From Niastella koreensis GR20-10 (GTDB lineage: Bacteria; Bacteroidota; Bacteroidia; Chitinophagales; Chitinophagaceae), in the NCBI RefSeq assembly GCF_000246855.1, contig NC_016609.1, forward strand, positions 3,348,001-3,412,000: a DNA stretch of 64,000 nucleotides, in the 5' to 3' direction. Shown here in pieces: positions 16,907 through 24,931 of the stretch. The notes below the pieces were generated by a model. It did not search any database and had not been told where the DNA came from. It saw nothing but the letters and a program-made list of their open reading frames with translations. Numbering within the stretch: the stretch's first letter is position 1; the number at the start of each line of letters is the position of its first letter. The position numbers and the translations under genes are program-made.

Positions 16907-18170
16907 CTTTTTTGTACTTCTTAATAAAGTAGAACCAGGAAAAAAAAGTTCCCAATAACCCTGCTACAGAAAACAGGACCACGCAAGCCGGATAGAACTG
17001 CGTCCAGGTTAATTGTAACCGGAATATTTCTTTTGATAACATCACGGCCGAGCTGCCCAGGTAGCCCCAGGCATCTACCACATAGATCAAAAAACCCACA
17101 TTACCTGCTATTTTAAATGACGCTATCAGTCGTTCAAAAAAGATACAGTTAAAGGGGATGTAGCCCATATATAAACCCAGTCCGGCCAGTTGCATCCACA
17201 ACAAACCATTGAGCATTCCTGCAATAAATAAAGCTGAGGAGATACCGGCGAGCAAAAAACCTGCGATCACTGCCACGTGGGCCAGTTTTAAGGCGCGGAT
17301 GTTATTGCGGATAAACACCAGCAGGCTCATTACCAGTAAGATCACCAGGGAAATGGAAGTTTCGGTTTGGGTAAAGATGGCCGGTTTTGAACCATAGCCC
17401 AGCTCACTGAAGATGTTCACCATGAAATTGTCGCGCACATCGCGCATAATGGTCAGGAACAGGTAAGCCAGGATTACAGCCACCACGCCGCTGCCGAATT
17501 GTATAAAAAACAACCGGCGTTCTTCGCGCGTCATCGGTTGCCGTTTCGTTCTTTCCTGTACATCGCTTTCATCGGGCGGGGGCATTTTCTCCAACAAATA
17601 AAACAGCCCTATCAACGGCACTACGAAAAATAGCCCGGTTACAAAGGCCAGCCATTGTTCGGGTACCTGCCAGTCGTCACGCACCCACAAGGCCACCGAG
17701 CGGGTAAAACCGCCGGCAAATATGAAACTCACCGCCATAACTGCGCCGATAAAATCCGTTGCCCGCCGTCCTTCTACATAACTGAATACAATGCCCCACA
17801 TAAAACCCAGCATAAAGCCGTTTACAAACAGGCATAACATACCCCAGGGCGCGGGCACCAGCCCAAACACCCCTAAACTCAACCAGGCGGCGCCTACTAA
17901 CAGCGCACTTGTTTTCCAGCGGCCATAGCGCTTAAGTTCGGCTATGAACCGGATACCAAAAAATTTACTGAGCATATACCCCAGTCCCTGGCTAATGATA
18001 AGCAGGGTCTGGTATTTTATACCGGCAAATGTGAGGTCATTGAAGGTGGCTACGGTAAATGGCTTGCGGTATGCATATACCGAGGTATACGCCATAAACG
18101 CCACAACCGCCAGCACCACCGAGGTGCTGACCTGCTTTTTTGTATAAGTTGGCGAGAGTGTGATATTCAA
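16878..18170 (-). CDS. MFS-type transporter, DUF5690-like
   Basis: The 430-residue membrane protein has about twelve hydrophobic segments, an early YAYRKPFTVATF motif and a glycerol-3-phosphate-transporter-like layout (GYMLSKFFGIRF, GFMWGIVFSYVEGRRATDF). It resembles the Bacteroidota DUF5690 family. Given its place between a phosphonatase-like hydrolase and an aminophosphonate oxidase, I infer that it carries a phosphonate or organophosphate across the inner membrane. GlpT/UhpT-type carriers of the same superfamily move organophosphates, which supports the idea only indirectly. The C-terminus (EHRTLNA) is encoded by repeat DNA, so the original end may have been altered. Confidence 0.85.
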   Translation of the reverse strand: MNITLSPTYTKKQVSTSVVLAVVAFMAYTSVYAYRKPFTVATFNDLTFAGIKYQTLLIISQGLGYMLSKFFGIRFIAELKRYGRWKTSALLVGAAWLSLGVFGLVPAPWGMLCLFVNGFMLGFMWGIVFSYVEGRRATDFIGAVMAVSFIFAGGFTRSVALWVRDDWQVPEQWLAFVTGLFFVVPLIGLFYLLEKMPPPDESDVQERTKRQPMTREERRLFFIQFGSGVVAVILAYLFLTIMRDVRDNFMVNIFSELGYGSKPAIFTQTETSISLVILLVMSLLVFIRNNIRALKLAHVAVIAGFLLAGISSALFIAGMLNGLLWMQLAGLGLYMGYIPFNCIFFERLIASFKIAGNVGFLIYVVDAWGYLGSSAVMLSKEIFRLQLTWTQFYPACVVLFSVAGLLGTFFSWFYFIKKYKKAAEHRTLNA

Positions 18171-18207
18171 AATATTGAATATTGAATGTCAAATATTGAA
18201 TGTCGAA
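18163..18207. repeat. Tandem ATATTGAATGTC repeat between phosphonatase and MFS genes
   Basis: TATTGAATGTCAAATATTGA and related units fill the gap between the phosphonatase stop (18221) and the MFS start (18170), overlapping the first codons of the MFS gene slightly. No coding role is seen. Confidence 0.65.
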
Positions 18208-18220
18208 GTGAATACAGGCT

Positions 18221-18886
18221 CTATAATAGCCCTGGTAATTCAGCCAGGCTGTCGATAATGTGATCGGGCTGATATAATTCCAGTTCCTCACGGATATAAG
18301 CACCGGTAGTAACACTTATTACCAAACCACAACCGGCATTCCGGCCTTCTTCCACATCTACCCTGGTATCGCCCACTTTAGCAACGGCTTTACTATCGCT
18401 AACCTGCAATTGCTCCATGATGTGCCGGATCATATATGGCTGTGGGCGCCCCTCCGGTACTTCATCGCTGCAGATCACTGTATCAATCATGCCGGGCGTA
18501 TTCCATTGTAACCGCTTCAGAATGGCATTGGTAACAACGCGGGTAAAACCGGTATTGAGGGCGATCTTTACCCCAGCCTGTTTCAATTGCTGAAAAGTTT
18601 CTTCTGCATATGGCAGCGGTTGTAAGCCGGAATCGTTTTTATACAGCTCCAGTATGTTCCGGGTAAATGCCTTATGAATCTGTTCTATCAGGGCCTCATT
18701 ACTATCATCGGGCACCAGGATTTTTATCGCATCAATTTTTCTGAAACCCATAACATGGTTCACCGTATCGGCCGGGATATCCATATTAAATTCCCCGAAT
18801 GCATCGATAAACGCTTTGGCTACATTGCCGGTGTCCTGTACGGTTGTTCCTGCTATATCAAAAACCACTAATTGTATGTTGTTCAT
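18221..18886 (-). CDS. Phosphonatase-like HAD hydrolase, PhnX relative (TIGR03351 type)
   Basis: The 221-residue product is a HAD hydrolase. In place of the usual DxD it has DIAGTT at residues 10-15, the phosphonatase form (nucleophile D10, Ala at the second position). In the cap domain VMGFRKIDAIK places K50 four residues after Met, exactly as the Schiff-base Lys53 of Bacillus PhnX sits in MGLLK. EVPEGRPQPYM and KVGDTRVDVEEGRNAG complete the active site. The enzyme should hydrolyse the C-P bond of phosphonoacetaldehyde or a close 2-oxoethylphosphonate. TIGR03351 members typically sit beside FAD oxidases and not beside PhnW, and that is what is seen here. Confidence 0.9.
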   Translation of the reverse strand: MNNIQLVVFDIAGTTVQDTGNVAKAFIDAFGEFNMDIPADTVNHVMGFRKIDAIKILVPDDSNEALIEQIHKAFTRNILELYKNDSGLQPLPYAEETFQQLKQAGVKIALNTGFTRVVTNAILKRLQWNTPGMIDTVICSDEVPEGRPQPYMIRHIMEQLQVSDSKAVAKVGDTRVDVEEGRNAGCGLVISVTTGAYIREELELYQPDHIIDSLAELPGLL

Positions 18887-18970
18887 ATATTATTATAATG
18901 ATGCTTGAGTAATAATATTTGCCTTTCATGAAACGGCAAACACCGACGCGGCCAGTGCCGTTTTTAGCCT

Positions 18971-19023
18971 CTATCAACCCTGTCAACTTTATCAACTTGT
19001 CAACCTGTTAACTTGTCAACTCT
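18971..19023. repeat. GTTGACA-type tandem repeat at the 3' end of the HD oxygenase gene
   Basis: Seven to ten-base units read on the minus strand as GTTGACAAGTTAACAGGTTG and so on. The stop codon of the HD oxygenase gene (TGA of GAGAGTTGACA) lies inside the first unit. A 30-bp part (18971-19000) recurs at 24850-24879 in opposite orientation with one mismatch. Confidence 0.75.
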
Positions 19024-19588
19024 CCAAAAGATGCCTAACAATCATCTCCCTGTATCTATCCAACCCAGACACCTCCATCCCTTCTATCTTCGCCACATCA
19101 TCCCAGTGCCGCATTTGAATAATAAGATGAAACAGGGGGTCTTGTTCAAATGCTACGGCTTCGTCGGTTAACATGGGGCCGCCCTGATATTCCAGCGTTT
19201 TCTTACTAGCTTCTGACAATTGTTCATAATACAGAGGATCTTTCCAGGTGAGGTACCGTTTGGCTTCTACATGCGATTCAACCAGGCGGGATAATCTTTT
19301 GGAGAACCCTTTCTCCTTTAAAAAAACGGCTCCCACTTCTTCATGGTCTTTAATGCCCCAACCATCCATAGCATTGTGCTCGTGCGCGGCCTCACAAATA
19401 TGCCCGATGTCGTGGAGAAAGGCAGCCAGGATCACTTCTTCTTCATAGCCCTGCTGTTCGGCCAAACGCGCGGCCTGCACCATATGCTCCAGCTGCGTTA
19501 CCTTTTCACCGGCATATTCACTCCCGCCATATTGTTTATACAGTTGAATAATTTCATTTGCAATGTTGGTGGCCAATGTACTGTTCAT
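19016..19588 (-). CDS. PhnZ-like HD-domain mixed-valent diiron oxygenase (phosphonate C-P cleavage)
   Basis: The 190-residue product has the HD fold with ligands spaced as in PhnZ: H35, H59-D60, H63, H82, H106 and D163 (motifs LEH, LHDIGH, KDHEEVG, ESHVEAKRY, MRHWDD). Y25 and E28 in SEYAGEKV match the mobile Tyr24/Glu27 pair that in PhnZ guards the iron site and recognises the aminophosphonate. PhnZ oxidatively splits (R)-2-amino-1-hydroxyethylphosphonate into glycine and phosphate; related TmpB acts on the trimethylammonio form. No PhnY/TmpA hydroxylase gene is in the window. I start at the ATG at 19588, where homology-like sequence begins; the longer frame from 19636 reads through a palindrome. 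Confidence 0.88.
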   Translation of the reverse strand: MNSTLATNIANEIIQLYKQYGGSEYAGEKVTQLEHMVQAARLAEQQGYEEEVILAAFLHDIGHICEAAHEHNAMDGWGIKDHEEVGAVFLKEKGFSKRLSRLVESHVEAKRYLTWKDPLYYEQLSEASKKTLEYQGGPMLTDEAVAFEQDPLFHLIIQMRHWDDVAKIEGMEVSGLDRYREMIVRHLLES

Positions 19589-19607
19589 CGTGTTTCTTAT
19601 TTGTTTT

Positions 19608-19643
19608 AACTCCGGCGTCCCGAAGAGTCGGGACACCGGAGTT
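19608..19643. repeat. Near-perfect intercistronic palindrome
   Basis: AACTCCGG-C-GTCCCGA, loop AGAG, TCGGGAC-A-CCGGAGTT: 15 of 16 positions pair. It lies between the SusD-like gene and the HD oxygenase gene with no T-run on the minus strand. It may act as an mRNA processing or stability element, or be a REP-like unit. Confidence 0.75.
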
Positions 19644-19681
19644 CATCTGAGAAAATGTGAGATTTACTTCCTATGACCGTG

Positions 19682-21259
19682 TTATTTTATGATCCACATA
19701 AGACCATTGATATCGTCATTACCATTGAACTGACCTTGCAGTGCTTTTGTATAATTGGTGGTATTGCCTGCCTTTTCGTTTACCGGATATTGAAAGCGCA
19801 TGGCAATACGGCCGCTGTTACCGGTACCAGGTCCCGTGGTAAAGTTGGGCACGCCGGTACGGCGATATGTGAAATATGATTCCAGGCCCGAATGACGGAA
19901 CAGCGCCAGGTATTTCTGATTGAGTATCTGGGTTATACCGGCTGCATTATTACCGGCATAAGTAACGGCTGTTTGCGCATAATAAGCGCCGAAGTCAACA
20001 TTGATCGATACAACATCATATTTTGCATCTGAACCACCCGGACTACCGTCTTTGATGAAGTAAGCATTGAACTTACCTGATTCGGGGATACCATAAAAAG
20101 CCATGGATGTTTTTATCCCTGCTTTATAATAATCTTCTGCAGTTCCCAGGGCGCCTGAAGCGGCCCAGCCCCTGGCTATACCCTCTGCAATATTGAAACA
20201 CATTTCAGCAAACCCGATCTGGATCGAATTCTCGCCCAAATAGGTTTGATAATAATGCCGGCGATTGATGAGTGAATACTGTCCGCCATTGGCTTTGATA
20301 TACATAGCGCCGAGATCTTCACCCGGACTGGCGCCCAGGTAGGCATCGTAACTGGTGGTGCTTTTTCCCGCTGTTACCAGGGCGGCGGCAGGTTCTGCTG
20401 TTACAAATACCCGTGGGTCCTGTAACTGGGTTAACAAACCTATGTAGGTGCCGGAAGTGTTATAGCGTGATCCATCGAACCCAAACGTGCCTGGGTTCAT
20501 CGGATAGTCGTTGGAAGGATGCACGTATACAAACTGCAGGTTATCGGTAGCATCTTCCATAATGGGATACTTCGTCTTATTGCCAACAATGGCGGCAAAC
20601 TGCTGTTTAACGTTTATGTCTGCATCATCAGTTCTTTTACTTAAATGGATCAGCAAACGGATGCGGTAGGTATTTACCAGCTTCTGCCATTTAGAAAGAT
20701 CGTTGCCGTAATAAAAATCCCGCTCCAGCGTGTTGTCTTTGGCGGTTATCAGTTGGGCCAGCTCATTATTGGCGCTGTCTAACCACAACAGTGATTGCTG
20801 GAAGATCTTTTTCTGGCTGTCATAATCCGGGGTAAGATTGGCCCTGCCCTGTAAGGCGCTTGTCATTGGCAGATCGCCCATGGCAAGACTCATTTTTGTA
20901 AAGAAATAAGCTTTGAAGAATTTAGCCAGCGTAGTATAAGGATTCAATGAAGCGGCTCCGCCTTTGATGGCTTCCTCTTCCATTTTAGTCACATTCTTCA
21001 ACGTGGCGTAATAATCATCGCCCGATCCAAAATCGTAGCGGTTATTGCCATAATAATCATAATTACAGCAATAATACTGGCACCAGCGTTCTTTCATGTT
21101 ATTAGGCGCCTCATACATATTGAACTCAATACCGTTCAACAGCAGCGAAGGTTGCACCGAAGACGGTTTGTTCTCATTTTTGTTCATGTCGTTAAACGAC
21201 TTCTTGCAAGCAGTAAAAGCCAGTGCAAGAAACAAGGGGATATATTGAATACGTTTCAT
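19682..21259 (-). CDS. SusD-like_2 family outer-membrane lipoprotein
   Basis: Starting at the ATG at 21259 gives a lipoprotein signal (MKRIQYIPLFLALAFTACKK) and a 525-residue product; the longer frame begins in repeat DNA. The sequence (KNENKPSSVQPSLLLNGIEF, PLFRHSGLESYFTYRRTGVP-type ending, here ALFRHSGLESYFTYRR) fits the SusD-like_2 group, which is longer than classical SusD and has no conserved RRRELCFEG block. It should bind the substrate of the SusC encoded upstream. As the following genes are phosphonate-degrading enzymes, I infer that the ligand is a phosphonate-bearing lipid headgroup, glycan or peptide. Confidence 0.92.
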   Translation of the reverse strand: MKRIQYIPLFLALAFTACKKSFNDMNKNENKPSSVQPSLLLNGIEFNMYEAPNNMKERWCQYYCCNYDYYGNNRYDFGSGDDYYATLKNVTKMEEEAIKGGAASLNPYTTLAKFFKAYFFTKMSLAMGDLPMTSALQGRANLTPDYDSQKKIFQQSLLWLDSANNELAQLITAKDNTLERDFYYGNDLSKWQKLVNTYRIRLLIHLSKRTDDADINVKQQFAAIVGNKTKYPIMEDATDNLQFVYVHPSNDYPMNPGTFGFDGSRYNTSGTYIGLLTQLQDPRVFVTAEPAAALVTAGKSTTSYDAYLGASPGEDLGAMYIKANGGQYSLINRRHYYQTYLGENSIQIGFAEMCFNIAEGIARGWAASGALGTAEDYYKAGIKTSMAFYGIPESGKFNAYFIKDGSPGGSDAKYDVVSINVDFGAYYAQTAVTYAGNNAAGITQILNQKYLALFRHSGLESYFTYRRTGVPNFTTGPGTGNSGRIAMRFQYPVNEKAGNTTNYTKALQGQFNGNDDINGLMWIIK

Positions 21260-21288
21260 TGTAATAGTTGTTTTTGTCAAGAAAGGAT

Positions 21289-21342
21289 CCGTTCCAGGTT
21301 TCAGGTTGCAGGACTCCATGAAACCTGTAACCTGTAACACCT
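21289..21342. repeat. CAGGTTACAGGTT repeat hairpin between susC and susD
   Basis: CCAGGTTTCAGGTTGCAGG is followed by GAAACCTGTAACCTGTAAC, so the segment folds into a long imperfect hairpin in the transcript, directly after the SusC stop. It may reduce expression of the downstream genes relative to susC or set mRNA stability. Confidence 0.65.
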
Positions 21343-24300
21343 AAAATGCCAGGTTCAGGTTCAATCCATAACGGCGGGTTGTAGGCGATTGCAAGCCTGA
21401 AGCCCCGGTGGCATAATTGTACTGGTCCAGGTCTACGTCTTTAAACCGTTTGTCTTTATAGAAATAAAGAAGATTCCGGCCGATGAGTGAAATACTGGCC
21501 CGGTCGATAAACGATTTCTTTAACAGGCTTGCCGGCAGATCGTAAGTGAGCGTTACTTCGCGCAACTTGGCAAAGGTTTTACTCATGAGGTTACTCTCAT
21601 CAACACCATAGTACTTACTTACATAATCCTGCACATGCGTAGTTGTTTTATTATCGGCAAACTGCAGGTCTTTGTAGTTGATGATGGTGCCATTATTATC
21701 ATAGTTGATAGGCGTACCATTCGATACAACCACTCCATTTCCTACATATACACCCGGGAAGGTTTTATCACCGGCATGATCGTTATCTGCCTTTCTGGCC
21801 ACACCCAATGCGCCCTGTACGGTTTCTATATTGCGGCCGCCACGCATGGTTTTATTATGGATATAATCGGTGGTAACGCCACCTACGCTTCCATCGAACT
21901 GAAAGCCCAGGGTAAATCCTTTATAGCCAACTTTATTATAAATGCTCCATTGGTAATCGGCATTCAGGTAACCCAGGAATTGACTAACCGGGTTTTGCAG
22001 AGGCTTACCGGCATCGTCATGAATGATCCTGCCATCTGCTGTTTTAACAAACGCAGAGGTGAATAATTTATCTACGCGATCACCATTCTTGAAAAAGGTT
22101 TGATAGGTAGTTTGTCCGGGCGGCAACTCCTTGTATTTATCCTGGAAGGTTGACCAGTTAACTGTTACATCCCAGAAAAGGCCATTGTGCATTTTGAGCG
22201 GCGAACCATTCAGCGATAATTCATACCCCGTTTTTTGCGTTTTTAACGCATTCAGGTAATAATAGTTGTAACCGCTGGCGGTTGAGATGGGATTAGCCAA
22301 AATACGCGGACCATCTACATACTGAAAGGCAGTAGCGCTTAATCCCAGCCTGTTTTGCAACAGTTTAATATCGAAGCCTTCTTCATAATTCACCCGGTTG
22401 AATGTTTTTATGTTCGGGTCGTACAGGTTATTGGTATAAGCCGCAGCCGACTGGTTATTATATGGCTTGTTCATTGAATACACAGCTGCCAGGGAATAAT
22501 CGGGCCCGCCGTAAGGTGACTGGTAATTATTACCATAACCAAGCACATAATCGTACAGTGAATTACCCGAAGGTGTTGCCCCAAAGGCCGAGATGGTTGA
22601 AAATGGCGTCATACCGATAGTAGGCGAAGTTGCATCGCCATGCACCACTGCAAAGGAACCTCTTGCTTTCAGGTATGAGATCACTGATGGCAGTTGCACA
22701 TAATCAGAAATAACGGTTGCTGCGGAAACCGCCGGATAAAAATAACTGTTGTGCGCTTTTGGCAATGCTGATGATTTGTCAAGGCGGCCGGTTACAGACA
22801 CTGTAGCATATTTATCAAACGCCGCATCCAGCGAATAATAAGCGCTGTATACCCGCATATCCGATGAAAAACTGCTGCTTTGTACCGGGTTCAGGGTATT
22901 GCTGAACGTATATACACCCGGTACCGTCATATAATCGGTAGAGGTAAAGGTGGAGTTGTAGGTAAAAGAGCGAACGTTACCACCTGCCAGGCCCGACAGG
23001 TTCACGAACTTTTTTACATTGTAATTATAAGCCAGTAACAGTTCGCTATTATTTTCAAACAGGTTGCGATGATCTTCGCGATAATCGCCCAATCCGCCTT
23101 CCCTGCCATATGGGTGGGCTGAAAATGGCATACTTTCCGTTCTTAATAAACCATACGTAGTAGCCTGTGTACGGGCTGTTACATTCAGGTTGTTATTGAT
23201 CTTGAAATTGGCAGACACATAACCGAACAGATCGTTCTTGTAATGACCGCGCAACCACTCTTTTACCATGAACCAGGGGTTATGATAACGTTGGTATTCA
23301 GCAAAAACAGATTGAATGCCAATTTTAGAAGGGTTCCAGATGGCTTTAAGGTCTGGTGATTCCACATCCCAGTCTGCACCCGTCCAGATACCCACGTTAT
23401 AGATCAAACTGTTTGGCCCATAGTCCACATCGGGGAAGTTGGGCGTGTATTGCCTGTTATAATTTACATTGGCCTCGATCTTTAATCTTGGATTAACATT
23501 CACCCCCGCATACACGTTAAAGTTGGTAATATTCAATCCCATATTGGGGATAATACTTTTCTGGTATGAATGGGACATCGAGAACCGCATGTTGTAATTT
23601 TCACCGGAAGCGCTCAATGCAACGTTATTGGTTGACTGAAAACCGGTTTGCAAAAAACGGCCGAGATTGTTTACTCCACGGGCAATCCACGGTGTAGGTT
23701 TTATATGGCCTGTATAATCCTGGTTGTGGCCGCCGGGATAAGTAGTAACATATGTTTGAGTGGGGTCATATGCGCCGTCATACTGCGGGATCAGCTGGCC
23801 TTCAAAACGGGGACCCCATACATCATAGTCGTTGTCGTTTTTACCGCCGCCTTTACCATTACCAAAGGCGTAGAGGGCATTCTCGCCTGGTCCGTATTCA
23901 TCCTGTACACGGGGAAAAGCCAGGAAGCCTTTATCGATGGAGTTGGTTGAATTGAACTCCACAGAGAAGCCTTTTTTTGCTTTAGTGCCTTTTTTCATGG
24001 TAATGAGAATGGCGCCATACTGTGCCCGGCTGCCATAGAGCGCCGCTGCGGCAGGTCCCTTTAAAACGGTATACGTTTCAATGTCGTCCGGACTGATATT
24101 CCAGGTATCGGTACTAATGGGAATACCATCCACTACATACAAATTAATTTCATTACCCCGTAATAATACAGTTGGCTTACGTAACAATTCAGCGGAAGCT
24201 CCTACCGATAACCCGGCTACTTTACCGGTTAACCCGGTGATCGGGTTCTGGTCACGGGCTTTTACCAGGATATCGCCTTTTACTTCCTGCACGGCATAAC

Positions 24301-24664
24301 CAAGTTTCTTGGTTTCTTTCTTTACCCCAAGTGCAGTCACCACCACTTCGCTCAAATCTTTTGTAGATTCACTGAGCGTAATCGTCAGGTTGTCTTCGCC
24401 GGTAATTTTGATCTGTTTGGTATCAAAACCAACGCCGCTTACAATAAGCATATCGCCTTCTTTTACCTGGATGGTAAAGGCGCCTGCTTCGTTACTGGAT
24501 GTTCCGGTACCGGATCCTTTTATTTGCACAGAGGCGCCGGCAACTGGTGCATTATCCTTTGCGGATACCACTTTTCCGGTTATAGATCGCTGTGCCTGTA
24601 CTAAAAAAGGAATTACCAGTAGCCACAGGAATATTGTGGCCCTTTTAAAGGTGTGTACTCCCAT
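21341..24664 (-). CDS. SusC/RagA TonB-linked transporter of the phosphonate locus
   Basis: The 1107-residue product has a signal peptide, a carboxypeptidase-regulatory-like domain (residues ~25-110, RSITGKVVSAKDNAPVAGAS), a plug (~115-225, VVDGIPIS and TVLKGPAAAALYGSRAQYGA) and a beta-barrel ending NLNLAF. It has no STN domain, so it should not signal to a FecR protein. That fits the presence of an XRE-cupin regulator and the absence of sigma/anti-sigma genes nearby. With the SusD-like lipoprotein it probably imports a phosphonate-containing molecule, on context alone. The long segment with many Tyr, Gly and Asn is usual for the barrel of this family. Confidence 0.95.
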   Translation of the reverse strand: MGVHTFKRATIFLWLLVIPFLVQAQRSITGKVVSAKDNAPVAGASVQIKGSGTGTSSNEAGAFTIQVKEGDMLIVSGVGFDTKQIKITGEDNLTITLSESTKDLSEVVVTALGVKKETKKLGYAVQEVKGDILVKARDQNPITGLTGKVAGLSVGASAELLRKPTVLLRGNEINLYVVDGIPISTDTWNISPDDIETYTVLKGPAAAALYGSRAQYGAILITMKKGTKAKKGFSVEFNSTNSIDKGFLAFPRVQDEYGPGENALYAFGNGKGGGKNDNDYDVWGPRFEGQLIPQYDGAYDPTQTYVTTYPGGHNQDYTGHIKPTPWIARGVNNLGRFLQTGFQSTNNVALSASGENYNMRFSMSHSYQKSIIPNMGLNITNFNVYAGVNVNPRLKIEANVNYNRQYTPNFPDVDYGPNSLIYNVGIWTGADWDVESPDLKAIWNPSKIGIQSVFAEYQRYHNPWFMVKEWLRGHYKNDLFGYVSANFKINNNLNVTARTQATTYGLLRTESMPFSAHPYGREGGLGDYREDHRNLFENNSELLLAYNYNVKKFVNLSGLAGGNVRSFTYNSTFTSTDYMTVPGVYTFSNTLNPVQSSSFSSDMRVYSAYYSLDAAFDKYATVSVTGRLDKSSALPKAHNSYFYPAVSAATVISDYVQLPSVISYLKARGSFAVVHGDATSPTIGMTPFSTISAFGATPSGNSLYDYVLGYGNNYQSPYGGPDYSLAAVYSMNKPYNNQSAAAYTNNLYDPNIKTFNRVNYEEGFDIKLLQNRLGLSATAFQYVDGPRILANPISTASGYNYYYLNALKTQKTGYELSLNGSPLKMHNGLFWDVTVNWSTFQDKYKELPPGQTTYQTFFKNGDRVDKLFTSAFVKTADGRIIHDDAGKPLQNPVSQFLGYLNADYQWSIYNKVGYKGFTLGFQFDGSVGGVTTDYIHNKTMRGGRNIETVQGALGVARKADNDHAGDKTFPGVYVGNGVVVSNGTPINYDNNGTIINYKDLQFADNKTTTHVQDYVSKYYGVDESNLMSKTFAKLREVTLTYDLPASLLKKSFIDRASISLIGRNLLYFYKDKRFKDVDLDQYNYATGASGLQSPTTRRYGLNLNLAF

Positions 24665-24784
24665 AAATCAGTTTTTTTGGATGACTAGTGCAATATTTCT
24701 TTGCCAGCGAAAGTAGAAGGGTTCTATAAAGGCAGTGTTAGCGCTATTTTATGAAAACATTAATTGTATACATATACTAAACTA

Positions 24785-24810
24785 ATGTATAGTATTGATA
24801 AATACTACAT
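24785..24810. promoter_or_regulatory. Candidate operator upstream of the phosphonate susC
   Basis: An interrupted palindrome ATGTATAGTATT...AATACTACAT lies 121 bp upstream of the SusC start in an AT-rich stretch with further TATAC-type symmetry. It could be the binding site of the XRE-cupin regulator encoded next to it. This rests on symmetry and position only. Confidence 0.35.
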
Positions 24811-24819
24811 ATAAACAAG

Positions 24820-24881
24820 AGTTGACCAGTTGACGGGTTGACAAGGAATACAAGTTGATAGAGTTGACAGGGTTGATAGTG
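24820..24881. repeat. GTTGACA-type tandem repeat upstream of susC
   Basis: This is the second copy of the repeat at 18971-19023, in opposite orientation (shared 30 bp at 24850-24879, one mismatch). It lies between the XRE-cupin gene and susC. Confidence 0.75.
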
Positions 24882-24931
24882 TTAGAACACAAAAGTATCT
24901 TCCTCCTTCCGGAGGGGGACGGGGGCGGCTG

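Noticed and set aside
18971-19023. CRISPR array in the GTTGACA repeats
   Set aside because: Units are under 12 bp, have no spacers of constant length, and no cas genes are present.
19589-19636. Longer start of the HD oxygenase at 19636
   Set aside because: The extension is read through a strong palindrome; the ATG at 19588 gives ligand spacing equal to PhnZ.
21260-21340. Longer start of the SusD-like protein at 21340
   Set aside because: It is coded by repeat DNA and would place residues before the lipoprotein signal that begins at 21259.
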